From an uncultured Rikenellaceae bacterium (GTDB taxonomy: Bacteria; Bacteroidota; Bacteroidia; Bacteroidales; Rikenellaceae): 18,044 nt of DNA. Below the pieces are notes generated by a model that made no database searches, was not told the DNA's origin, and was given only the letters and a program-made list of their open reading frames with translations. The position numbers and the translations under genes were made by a program. The stretch is from assembly GCA_947037995.1 (NCBI GenBank), contig CAMQUV010000006.1:1-18044 (forward strand), given 5' to 3'. Below are positions 8,061 to 15,461 of the stretch, one piece after another; position 1 is the first letter of the stretch, and every line of letters starts with the position of its first letter.

Positions 8061-10343
8061 TTAGAACGTGAATCCTATAGTCGCTCCAAAGCTGGTTGGG
8101 CGTCCGATTTGCATAAATTTATTGTCAAACGACTCAAAGTAGAACGTATTGTAGTTTGTATTGGTAAGGTTTTTGCCCCAAAGTTCGAGTCTAGCCCATC
8201 CGCTACGCAGCACAATTTTGGCGTCGAGTAGTCCATAGAAATCTTGGCTTACGCTATTTTTTTCATCCCAGAAGAATTTTCCAGCTCCGTTATAGTTAAC
8301 ACCAAGTGTAAGTGCTTCGAGCCAGCCATTCAATTTGAAAGTATAGTTAGCTCCAACACTAAATGTGTGCATAGGGATGTATGGCACAAAGTTGCCGTTA
8401 TAGTCGGTCTCACCATCGGGGTCGTTCACGACATAGTCAGTAAATATGCTATGTGTAAATCCGTACGAGACGTCAAAATTAAGATTTTGTACGGGGTTAT
8501 AGTTGAGAGCAACTTCCACGCCAGCAGTTTCGCCTTTTCCGGCATTACTGATTATGCGTCCGCTTCCGCCGTCGATAAACTGTGTTAGTTGCATATTTTC
8601 GACAAGCATAAAGAATGCGGCAAAGTCGTAGTTCAGCACGCCATCAAATAGTTTTCCACGCGAGCCGATTTCGAAGCTCCATACTGTTTCGGGTTTGTAG
8701 GACACTTGTTCTTGTATTGTCATCTCATTGCCACCTGGTGCTCCTGGCATAAGCTGGCCCATCATTTGATTTTGGAGGATTTGTGAGAACATTTGGATAT
8801 TATATCCTCCTGCTCTGTATCCGCTCGAGGCGTTAAAGTACGTCATAATCTCGGGCGAGCATTCGTATTTAATAGATACTCTAGGTAGTACTCTTAGGTA
8901 GTCTTGTTGTTCTGTTCCTACGGAGCTAATAGTTGTTGGTGGCAGGTCGATTGATGGGAATGGTATATGCGGTTTTGGTTTGAGTGTAAAGTCCGCAACC
9001 ATTGACGTATTGTAGTCTAGTTCTTGTTTTTCATAGTCAAGTCTAACTCCTACGGTAAAAGAAAGTCCTTCGGTGATTACGTTATTGAACGTAGATTGGT
9101 GGAATAGGGCAGCTCCCCACGACGGAGTTTTGAACAGTCCGGGGTTTGGCATATTATTAGAGTTGTCAATAGTCAGGTTGAACGGCATATTTTCGGGCAA
9201 CATATTATCAAACATTTCTTGAAACAGTTTTACGTTCGAGTTGGTTTCCATTGCGTTATAGAACCCGAATGCACCGACCGACCATTGGTAGTTTCCGTCG
9301 TGCGTTGATTTGACTGTAAATTCTTGGTTAATAGAGTGTTGTTTTTGTTTTTGGTTGAGTGTGAAAATGTCTCGTTCAGTAAAATCTTGGTCCATATTCA
9401 TATTGTCGTCAAGATATTGGTATCCTGTATTCGAGGTTAGCATAATATCATTTTTGCGATAGTCGAATCTCACCGAATTATTAGACATAATACGAGAGTA
9501 TGTAGAGCGTTCGTTAATCATTGGCGCCGCTACTTCACCTGTTGTCTCGTCATATAGTCCGTATGGGTATGCATTTTCGTCGGTATAATCAACTGACGCG
9601 GCAATAGCAGCGGTAAGATTATCATTGATTTTCCAGTCTAGTTTAACACGTCCGCCGCTCGAGGTTCCTCCATCGGCATTTTTGTGTGTAAGTCCATTTT
9701 CGATATAACCATCATCTTTTTGCCAGTAAGCTCCAAGTGAGATAGCTACTTTGTCGCTAAACTTCTGATAGGTAGATGCTTTGGTTTCAAAAAGCCCGAA
9801 ATTACCAGCGCCCATTGAGATTTTAGTACCTTGGTATTCAAACGGGGAAAGCGTATAGATATTAACGATTCCAGCCATAGCGTTTCGTCCATAGAGTGTT
9901 CCTTGCGGTCCACGCAGCACCTCGATTCGTTGGACATCCATAAGCATAAAGTCGAACGAAGATTTGTCCATATACGGAATGTCGTCCACATAGAGTCCTA
10001 CGCTTTGTCCGCTGCTTCGTGTTCCAATACCTCTTAGGTAGACAGGTGTGACCATTTTTGAGCCATATTCCGGAATAAAGAAGTTAGGTATTACTGTTGA
10101 GAGGTCTTTGATGTCATTAATTTGTCTATTATTAATTTTAAAGGGAGTCAGTACCGAAAGAGAGTTAGGGGTTTTCCAGGGTGAGTTGGTCTCTTTGGAA
10201 GAGCTACGCACAACAACGTCTTTGGCGTCAATTACATTTAGTGAGTCGTTAATGGTTTCTGGTTCTAAGTTAGTCGCGTTAGCAGACAGTGATAGAAGCA
10301 GAACTGTCGGTAAAAGAGTGAATAGTTTTGTAGAGCGGGTCAT
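8061..10343 (-). CDS. TonB-dependent outer-membrane receptor, substrate unknown
   Basis: A 760-residue outer-membrane beta-barrel that should import a scarce nutrient using TonB energy. A signal peptide of about 24 residues ends in SANA. A probable TonB box is DVVVRSSS (42-49). The plug covers about 52-165, with the canonical IEVLRGPQGTLYGRNAMAG from I140. The rest is a barrel with alternating aromatic strands, ending in the membrane-insertion signal GATIGFTF. It lacks the N-terminal carboxypeptidase-like domain of SusC proteins and has no SusD neighbour, so it looks more like a siderophore, haem or metal receptor than a glycan importer. Two predicted surface loops are rich in methionine (365-398 with five Met; 518-541 with five Met). 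The start codon shares one base with the stop of the upstream osmC-like gene (TAATG), suggesting coupled translation. Confidence 0.92.
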   Translation of the reverse strand: MTRSTKLFTLLPTVLLLSLSANATNLEPETINDSLNVIDAKDVVVRSSSKETNSPWKTPNSLSVLTPFKINNRQINDIKDLSTVIPNFFIPEYGSKMVTPVYLRGIGTRSSGQSVGLYVDDIPYMDKSSFDFMLMDVQRIEVLRGPQGTLYGRNAMAGIVNIYTLSPFEYQGTKISMGAGNFGLFETKASTYQKFSDKVAISLGAYWQKDDGYIENGLTHKNADGGTSSGGRVKLDWKINDNLTAAIAASVDYTDENAYPYGLYDETTGEVAAPMINERSTYSRIMSNNSVRFDYRKNDIMLTSNTGYQYLDDNMNMDQDFTERDIFTLNQKQKQHSINQEFTVKSTHDGNYQWSVGAFGFYNAMETNSNVKLFQEMFDNMLPENMPFNLTIDNSNNMPNPGLFKTPSWGAALFHQSTFNNVITEGLSFTVGVRLDYEKQELDYNTSMVADFTLKPKPHIPFPSIDLPPTTISSVGTEQQDYLRVLPRVSIKYECSPEIMTYFNASSGYRAGGYNIQMFSQILQNQMMGQLMPGAPGGNEMTIQEQVSYKPETVWSFEIGSRGKLFDGVLNYDFAAFFMLVENMQLTQFIDGGSGRIISNAGKGETAGVEVALNYNPVQNLNFDVSYGFTHSIFTDYVVNDPDGETDYNGNFVPYIPMHTFSVGANYTFKLNGWLEALTLGVNYNGAGKFFWDEKNSVSQDFYGLLDAKIVLRSGWARLELWGKNLTNTNYNTFYFESFDNKFMQIGRPTSFGATIGFTF

Positions 10344-10750
10344 TATTTTTTGTAGTTGAATGTTATAGTTTGTTTTGTTCTCTCGTTGAGCGAGTGTCCT
10401 ACGGGGCAGGCGTGAGCTGCTGCTTCGATGATTCTTTTTTCTTTGTCAGTGTAGTCGCTAGGGAAGTGAAAGTCAATGGCGATATCGGCAATGTGTCTAG
10501 GGTTGACGCCCATAGTTTTGTTGATTTCCATTTCTGTTCCGTCAATATTGAACCCGTGAGTATTGGCTGAAATGCCAATAATAGTAAGCATACAGCTACC
10601 AAGTGAGGCGCAAACGAGGTCTGTGGGTGAGAATCCTTCTCCTTTTCCGTGGTTGTCGAGTGGTGCGTCTGTGATTATAGTTGCTCCAGATTGAATATGT
10701 GTTGCTTCGGTGCGAAGACCTCCTGGGTAGATGGTTTTAATAGTAGCCAT
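10343..10750 (-). CDS. OsmC family protein
   Basis: A 135-residue cytoplasmic protein of the OsmC/Ohr superfamily, close in layout to the YhfA-like branch. Family members are thiol peroxidases acting on organic hydroperoxides, though many branches are uncharacterised. The two conserved cysteines are present: C53 in LGSCMLT at the start of the central helix, and C115 in HACPVGHSL. A third, C47, is less conserved. GFSPTDLVCASLGSC is the diagnostic stretch. The frame ends on the first base of the TonB receptor start codon (TAATG), and a near-ideal promoter lies 45 bases upstream, so this is the first gene of the operon. Pairing a thiol peroxidase with a metal-type receptor could reflect a shared oxidative or metal-stress response, but that is inference. 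Confidence 0.92.
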   Translation of the reverse strand: MATIKTIYPGGLRTEATHIQSGATIITDAPLDNHGKGEGFSPTDLVCASLGSCMLTIIGISANTHGFNIDGTEMEINKTMGVNPRHIADIAIDFHFPSDYTDKEKRIIEAAAHACPVGHSLNERTKQTITFNYKK

Positions 10751-10794
10751 AATTAAATGAGTTAAGGGTTGTTAGTGGTTGTTTTTTGTATTGG

Positions 10795-10826
10795 CAAAGA
10801 TAGTAAAAAAAAGAACCCGAGTCAAA
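10795..10826 (-). promoter_or_regulatory. Promoter of the osmC-TBDR-CPBP operon
   Basis: On the minus strand TTTG (plus 10823-10826) and TATCTTTG (plus 10795-10802) are exactly 20 bases apart, the same spacing and the same -7 word as the gyrB promoter. The leader to the ATG is about 35-40 bases. Confidence 0.85.
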
Positions 10827-10828
10827 AA

Positions 10829-10849
10829 AGATTAGAAGTAATCTAGATT
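10829..10849. repeat. Palindrome just upstream of the osmC promoter
   Basis: AGATTA (10829-10834) and TAATCT (10839-10844) form a perfect inverted repeat around GAAG. Overlapping it is the perfect 10-base palindrome AATCTAGATT (10840-10849). The sequence lies directly upstream of the -33 box, where an activator would bind. It has no T run, so it is not an intrinsic terminator. Confidence 0.5.
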
Positions 10850-10923
10850 TAAAAAGCAATAATTTGCGTTAGGCTCGTATAATCTCCGATTTTTTTAAGA
10901 GCACCACTCATTTATATAAACGC

Positions 10924-10954
10924 ATCAAGGCGCCTCGATATGAAGCGCCTTGAT
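10924..10954 (-). terminator. Hairpin after the lipoprotein gene, probable terminator
   Basis: A 10-pair perfect stem (ATCAAGGCGC at 10924-10933 with GCGCCTTGAT at 10945-10954) encloses an 11-base loop. It lies about 40 bases past the lipoprotein stop and ahead of the osmC promoter region. On the minus strand the following bases are only modestly T-rich (GCGTTTATATAAAT), so it is less certain as an intrinsic terminator than the others. Confidence 0.65.
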
Positions 10955-10994
10955 TATATTTCTTGGGGGTGTGTAATAAATTAGTTTTCGTGTT

Positions 10995-11432
10995 TTAAAT
11001 TACTTTAACCACAATACCGAGTGATTGTTCCGTCGACCAAAGCCAGATTTTGTTTACCTCTGTTTTTGTAATTTCCATTTTTATGGTTCCTGATTGAATA
11101 AGTTCAGGTATTCCTTTGGTATCAATTATGGAAGAGAATGTGTCTCCTACGGCGAGGTATTCAGCATTTTCGGGGAGTGTGATTTTGACAAATTTTGTTT
11201 GGTCGTTATTTTGTATCGCAAAAAACGTAGAGTTATTATCATAAATAATTTGCGTTTCATTTGTTTTCATCTCCAGAATAACATTAGCTCCGCTATATAC
11301 TCCGTATGCCTGTGTTTGTTCCGTAAACTCATTATTTGATGGTTCGTCTTCGAGTAAATCGCACGCTAGCATAGTGCACGAGATAGCTAGAAGGAATATA
11401 AAAAGGAGTTTTGATTTAATAGTTGTTTTCAT
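10995..11432 (-). CDS. Small predicted lipoprotein of unknown function, next to the M6 protease
   Basis: I do not recognise the family. The 145 residues begin with a signal sequence (KSKLLFIFLLAISCTMLAC) that offers two possible lipidation cysteines, C19 and C24. C24, followed by DLLEDE, is the more attractive, because acidic residues just after the Cys resemble the lipoprotein export signal that sends Bacteroidetes lipoproteins to the cell surface. The mature part, about 120 residues, is predicted by eye to be mostly beta strand, with repeated hydrophobic-polar alternation and a final WLWSTEQSLGIVVKV segment. It has no further Cys and no recognisable catalytic motif. The gene starts 48 bases after the M6 protease stop on the same strand, with no promoter seen between them, so the two are probably co-transcribed. 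A protease inhibitor or partner role is a guess from context. Confidence 0.85.
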   Translation of the reverse strand: MKTTIKSKLLFIFLLAISCTMLACDLLEDEPSNNEFTEQTQAYGVYSGANVILEMKTNETQIIYDNNSTFFAIQNNDQTKFVKITLPENAEYLAVGDTFSSIIDTKGIPELIQSGTIKMEITKTEVNKIWLWSTEQSLGIVVKVI

Positions 11433-11480
11433 TTTGTTACTATATATATGTGTGTATGTGTTATGATTATTACCTATTTT

Positions 11481-13304
11481 TTATCTAGTAAATGAGGTTT
11501 CTATGATAATCGTAGATTGGTCGTTGTATTTAATAATAGCTTCGACATTAAAGTTATTAATGCTTCCGTACGATATAGTGTTTCCTGCGAGTTGTTTGCC
11601 GTTTACTGTATAAGTAACAGATTTGATGTCGTTTGCATTTGCGATATTAAACTGCGCTAATGTAGATGTTTTAGTTACTTCGAGTAGTGGTATCGCGGTG
11701 CTACTGCCACCAGTTTTAAAGGTCATAGTTTCGCTATCAACCACGGTTATATCATATACTTGTGTTTTGAGTCTATTTCCGCTCCAATCGGTGATATTGT
11801 TTAGGTTTCCTTTTCTAAAGAATGATGTGGCTGAGAATTCGTCATTTGTGCCGTTGGCATTATATAGTCTGATACAGGGGTGTGAGGCATACGCATTGAC
11901 TTTGTTCTTTTTCCAAAGGTCTTCGGCAATTTCGTTTATGCCCACTTTGTTTTGCGATTGGTCGACGTGATATACCACCATTCCGAAGCCACTACCTGTT
12001 TTAGTGATATATTTATCCCATTTATAGTTGTCGCGTAGTTCGAGGATAAAGAACTCTCCGGGGTTATTGGTAAGTATTTTACTACCTTGGTTAGTGTGTA
12101 TTGGTTTCATTGAGTATGCATTTTCGTTGCTCAATGTAGTATTTTCAATCCATCCGAGTGTTTCTCTTTCGAGAGCGTTAAGGTATGGTGGTGTGACCCC
12201 TCCGTTATTATAGTTTCCGCTCGACATAAGCGAGACAGAGCCAAGCCCTGGCGCAAATTCGCCATTGTCGCCTATTGTGTTGTCATAGTCTGTATCATAG
12301 AAATCGCTTAGTCCGAGTACGTGTGAGAATTCGTGACAAAACGTTCCTACTCCGGCCATATTAACCCCAGAATTACCTTTGAGTTCAGATGTGCAGGCAT
12401 ACAGTCCGATTAGTTTTCCGCCGGCAGTTTGGTTCAGTGATGATGCGTTCCACATATGGGGCCATACTGTATCGTCAGGAGCACCTTCGGCTTCGTTATA
12501 TCCTGCAAAGAATACAAAGACCATATCGATTTCGCCATCATTATTAGCATCGTAGTCTGCCATATTCACCTCTTTTGCGGCAAGTTTGGTTGCTTCGGTA
12601 ACCATTGAACGTGGGTTCTTGTCATTTCCGTCGGCATCATTGCCTCCATAAAATGACATTGAGTTAGACAGTGTCACTGGTCCGACTACGGTAAATTCGG
12701 GATTATATTTGCCCATCGAATTATCTTGATAGTAGTCAACGGCGCTTCCCGTAGCTCCATTTTCGGTGTAGTTAGTAGCGTTAAGCATATTGTTGAATGC
12801 TGTGTGCGGAGTGTTAACGCTGAATTTGACATCAGCGAATTGCGCTAGTACAATAAGTCCTTTCGGCGGGTGTGCCTGTTTACTTTTTGTGTTTGCGGCT
12901 CTTTTCATATTTAGGTTTGCCACGCTCTTCAGTAGTTTTGATTTACTGCGTTGTTCTGTCGAGTATCCCGGCATAACTGGGGTTATGTTTTCAAGTTGTT
13001 TTCTCTCGGCTGTCGTTCTGTCGGCTGCGTTGCGTGCGATTATATTGCTGATTTTAAGACCAGTGGGTGTCGCCGAGGCGAAGTAGTAAAAGCCTTTGTC
13101 GCCCATTACTACGGCGTATTTGTCGGCGGTAGCTTTGTAGTGAAAGAACTCATCACCGATTAATCTTAGTGTTAGCTTGGTTCCATCGGGTTGTGTTACT
13201 GTGATGGCGCCTTTGATGGCTGGTGCGGCCTGAGCGCTGAACGTGCACAGGGTTAGGGCGGCTAGTAGTAGTGCTGTATTAGCCCATTTTACAATTTTTT
13301 TCAT
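11481..13304 (-). CDS. Secreted M6 family metalloprotease
   Basis: A 607-residue zinc endopeptidase of the M6 (immune inhibitor A-like) family, exported by Sec. A signal peptide ends near AQA at residue 26. The N-terminal domain opens with the family motif VTQPDGTKLTLRLIGDEF, and the segment to about residue 145 looks like a propeptide. The catalytic domain starts near PPKGLIVLAQFADVKF. The zinc site is HEFSHVLGLSD (H324, E325, H328, D334), with a likely Met-turn at M360 in SLMSSGNY. A calcium-type loop, YDANNDGEID (from Y251), precedes it. The last ~75 residues after GGSS form a separate beta-rich segment. I see no type IX secretion sorting domain and no KLIKK ending. It is transcribed away from the M23 genes and is followed by a small lipoprotein gene. 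No clear -7 box is visible upstream. It could digest host or dietary protein, but the substrate is unknown. Confidence 0.93.
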   Translation of the reverse strand: MKKIVKWANTALLLAALTLCTFSAQAAPAIKGAITVTQPDGTKLTLRLIGDEFFHYKATADKYAVVMGDKGFYYFASATPTGLKISNIIARNAADRTTAERKQLENITPVMPGYSTEQRSKSKLLKSVANLNMKRAANTKSKQAHPPKGLIVLAQFADVKFSVNTPHTAFNNMLNATNYTENGATGSAVDYYQDNSMGKYNPEFTVVGPVTLSNSMSFYGGNDADGNDKNPRSMVTEATKLAAKEVNMADYDANNDGEIDMVFVFFAGYNEAEGAPDDTVWPHMWNASSLNQTAGGKLIGLYACTSELKGNSGVNMAGVGTFCHEFSHVLGLSDFYDTDYDNTIGDNGEFAPGLGSVSLMSSGNYNNGGVTPPYLNALERETLGWIENTTLSNENAYSMKPIHTNQGSKILTNNPGEFFILELRDNYKWDKYITKTGSGFGMVVYHVDQSQNKVGINEIAEDLWKKNKVNAYASHPCIRLYNANGTNDEFSATSFFRKGNLNNITDWSGNRLKTQVYDITVVDSETMTFKTGGSSTAIPLLEVTKTSTLAQFNIANANDIKSVTYTVNGKQLAGNTISYGSINNFNVEAIIKYNDQSTIIIETSFTR

Positions 13305-13401
13305 TTTTGCGTGTGGTTTAATTAGGTTTTTTCATTTTTTATGTGCGTAATATAAGCATTTTTTTTAAACTACTTATGCTTCGGAAGTCTTTTTTTTTCA
13401 T

Positions 13402-13409
13402 TATCTTTG
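13402..13409 (+). promoter_or_regulatory. -7 element for the M23-M23-FAD-S9 gene run
   Basis: TATCTTTG is the same -7 word as in the gyrB and osmC promoters and an exact match to TAnnTTTG. The -33 region is weak: TTCG at 13380-13383, 18 bases away, is the nearest approach to TTTG. It lies 62 bases before the ATG at 13472 and inside the longest open frame, which supports the later start for the first M23 gene. Confidence 0.65.
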
Positions 13410-13471
13410 CAAAAACATATTTCACCCCTCTTAGGCAACGGTCTAATAGCTTAAAAAATACTACCCCTTCG

Positions 13472-14428
13472 ATGGAGAAAAAATCCCTCCTATATCACTA
13501 TGCTAGAAAGCATTTTGTCGTACCATTCAGATTGTGGTGCTACAGGTTCTTTAGACTCTCACTTATTATACTCGTTCTTGCACTTGTTGCTAACTTCATA
13601 TTCTCGTACTTCTTCTATACTCCCAAAATGTGGGAGCTAAGAGAGGGGAACAACCTCACCATTGCGCAGTACAACCTGCTCAAAGAAGAGATTAATAATT
13701 CCCTGAAACTAATCGAAAATATTCGTACCAGAGAAGTTAACCAATACAGGTCAGTATTCTCGATTGACACAATTAAGGACGACGCATACTGGGTGAGGTA
13801 TCCCCAAAATCAATACGAGGAAATAGGATACGGAAGATACGAAAACCTTATGGTTGGAGCGCAAAGACAAATCGACTACCTCTCGCAAAGAGCACACCAA
13901 CTATCAATGTCACTCGATGGAGTCGAAATTCTTGCGGCCAATAAAGACGTGATGATGGTGCACCTACCCACACTCTGGCCTATGGATAGAACAAAACTTC
14001 GTAACCATATCGGGAAATATGGCTGGAGGATTCACCCAATATTCAAAACCAGAAAGATGCATACAGGTATCGATATGTCTGGGCCTACTGGACTACCAAT
14101 CTATGCCACAGGAGACGGCGTTGTTATGAACCCGCACCTGAAATCGGGCTACGGACTGCAAGTCCTTATTGACCACCAATTTGGCTATAAAACTAGATAC
14201 GCTCACCTTAGCAAAATCCTTGTTACACAAGGGCAAAAGGTCAAACGAGGTGACGTTATTGGACTACTCGGCTCAACCGGAAGGTCGAGCGGACCACACC
14301 TGCACTACGAAATTATTCACAAAAATCAACACGTTAACCCCATCAATTATCTCAATCGAGATATGAGTACCGAAGAGTTCAAAGAAATCGTAGACAATGC
14401 GCGAACGACTACTTTCGAACAAGACTAA
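13472..14428 (+). CDS. M23 (LytM-type) metallopeptidase, membrane-anchored, first of a tandem pair
   Basis: A zinc endopeptidase of the LytM fold that typically cuts peptide cross-links of peptidoglycan. I start it at the ATG at 13472 (318 residues). The open frame reaches back to 13343, but those 43 extra codons span the -7 element and look like noncoding leader. The N terminus is basic and is followed by one membrane segment (about 29-48), so the body faces the periplasm. A helical, probably coiled-coil linker covers about 55-150. The catalytic domain starts near 178. All expected active-site residues are present: H197 and D201 in MHTGID, H245 in RYAHLS, and H276 and H278 in GPHLHYE. It has the layout of Bacteroidetes envelope M23 proteins. 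The next gene is a paralogue with the same layout, 68 bases downstream. Confidence 0.93.
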   Translation: MEKKSLLYHYARKHFVVPFRLWCYRFFRLSLIILVLALVANFIFSYFFYTPKMWELREGNNLTIAQYNLLKEEINNSLKLIENIRTREVNQYRSVFSIDTIKDDAYWVRYPQNQYEEIGYGRYENLMVGAQRQIDYLSQRAHQLSMSLDGVEILAANKDVMMVHLPTLWPMDRTKLRNHIGKYGWRIHPIFKTRKMHTGIDMSGPTGLPIYATGDGVVMNPHLKSGYGLQVLIDHQFGYKTRYAHLSKILVTQGQKVKRGDVIGLLGSTGRSSGPHLHYEIIHKNQHVNPINYLNRDMSTEEFKEIVDNARTTTFEQD

Positions 14429-14496
14429 CCGATTGTAATTGATGAAATTTAATAAAACTATAGAATTTTAACGATTCTAGAATAGATATAGAGTAA

Positions 14497-15423
14497 ATGA
14501 AAAATAAAATAAATAAAAACAAAACTAATTCCATTAAATGGGCTGTGAGACTCGTCTTTACTGCTAGCGTTGTTGTAATCTATTACTTTGTATTTTCAAT
14601 GCTATTTGATACACCCATCGAATCAGAACTCAAAAAATCGACCCAGCTGCTCCAGAATCATCACCGAAAATTGCAGAAACAATACGATACGCTGCAAAAT
14701 GTAATTCAAAATCTTGCTAAACGTGATACGGCCATATATCAAATTATATTTGAAGCAAAACCATTTAAAGAATACTCTCACTATAATAAACGCAAACTGC
14801 AACTGCAACAACAACTTATATCGAAATCTAATAAACAACTCGGAGAAGAGTTTCGCGATAAACTCAATGTGATTCAACATCAAACCCAAAACCAAACGAA
14901 ACTTGTTAACGATATAATTTTCAACCTTGTGGTAAATACGGATGTTATTAACCATATCCCGGCGGTGCAACCTATAGATAATACTGAATTGATACTTTTT
15001 GCTACGTCGTTTGGGAAACGGATTAATCCGTTCTATAAAACGATGCAAGACCATAATGGCATTGACTATTCGGTGCCCGAAGGAACGGCGGTCTTTGCTA
15101 CGGCTGACGGATTCGTTAGTAAAATTCATTCCAGCGGCTCTACTAACGGGCTGAGCGTTACTATCGACCACCAAAACGGATATAAAACTATCTATGGATA
15201 CCTGGATGCTGTGCATATTAATATAGGACAAACTATTAATCGAGGAGACCTTATCGCACTTAGCGGCAACACGGGACTCTCATACGCACCCCACCTTCAC
15301 TACGAAATACTTAAAGACGACAAACCCGTAGACCCTCTGGGATATATGTTTCTCGAACTTAACCGAAATAACTTCTTTCAAATCCTCTCGATGGCGCCAC
15401 ACGCTATGCAGTCGTTTGATTAA
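14497..15423 (+). CDS. M23 (LytM-type) metallopeptidase, second of the pair, catalytic His replaced by Tyr
   Basis: A 308-residue paralogue of the preceding gene. It has a Lys/Asn-rich cytoplasmic start, one membrane segment (about 16-37), a long Gln- and Lys-rich helical segment (about 43-135) that should form a coiled coil, and a LytM domain from about 165. The zinc ligands are kept: H186 and D190 in DHNGID, and H268 in PHLHYE together with H266. The position of the other catalytic His of LytM (H245 of the neighbour, in RYAHLS) is Tyr here (Y235, in IYGYLD). It may therefore be weak, inactive, or regulatory in the manner of LytM-domain division activators, although those usually lose the zinc ligands instead. 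Its sequence is more AT-rich and less constrained than the first copy, particularly in the linker. No promoter is visible in the 68-base gap, so it is probably co-transcribed with the first copy. Confidence 0.9.
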   Translation: MKNKINKNKTNSIKWAVRLVFTASVVVIYYFVFSMLFDTPIESELKKSTQLLQNHHRKLQKQYDTLQNVIQNLAKRDTAIYQIIFEAKPFKEYSHYNKRKLQLQQQLISKSNKQLGEEFRDKLNVIQHQTQNQTKLVNDIIFNLVVNTDVINHIPAVQPIDNTELILFATSFGKRINPFYKTMQDHNGIDYSVPEGTAVFATADGFVSKIHSSGSTNGLSVTIDHQNGYKTIYGYLDAVHINIGQTINRGDLIALSGNTGLSYAPHLHYEILKDDKPVDPLGYMFLELNRNNFFQILSMAPHAMQSFD

Positions 15424-15461
15424 AGTGCTTTCATTAATTATTCACTAATAAATTTAATAAA

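Noticed and set aside
8061..10343. SusC-type glycan importer
   Set aside because: The protein lacks the N-terminal carboxypeptidase-like domain, is shorter than SusC proteins, and has no SusD-like neighbour.
11481..13304. Type IX secretion substrate
   Set aside because: I see no C-terminal sorting domain motif; the C-terminal segment ends in a plain beta-rich stretch (IIIETSFTR).
14461..14479. Inverted repeat TAGAAT/ATTCTA between the two M23 genes as a terminator
   Set aside because: The stem is only six A/T-rich pairs and has no T run after it, so it should not stop transcription.
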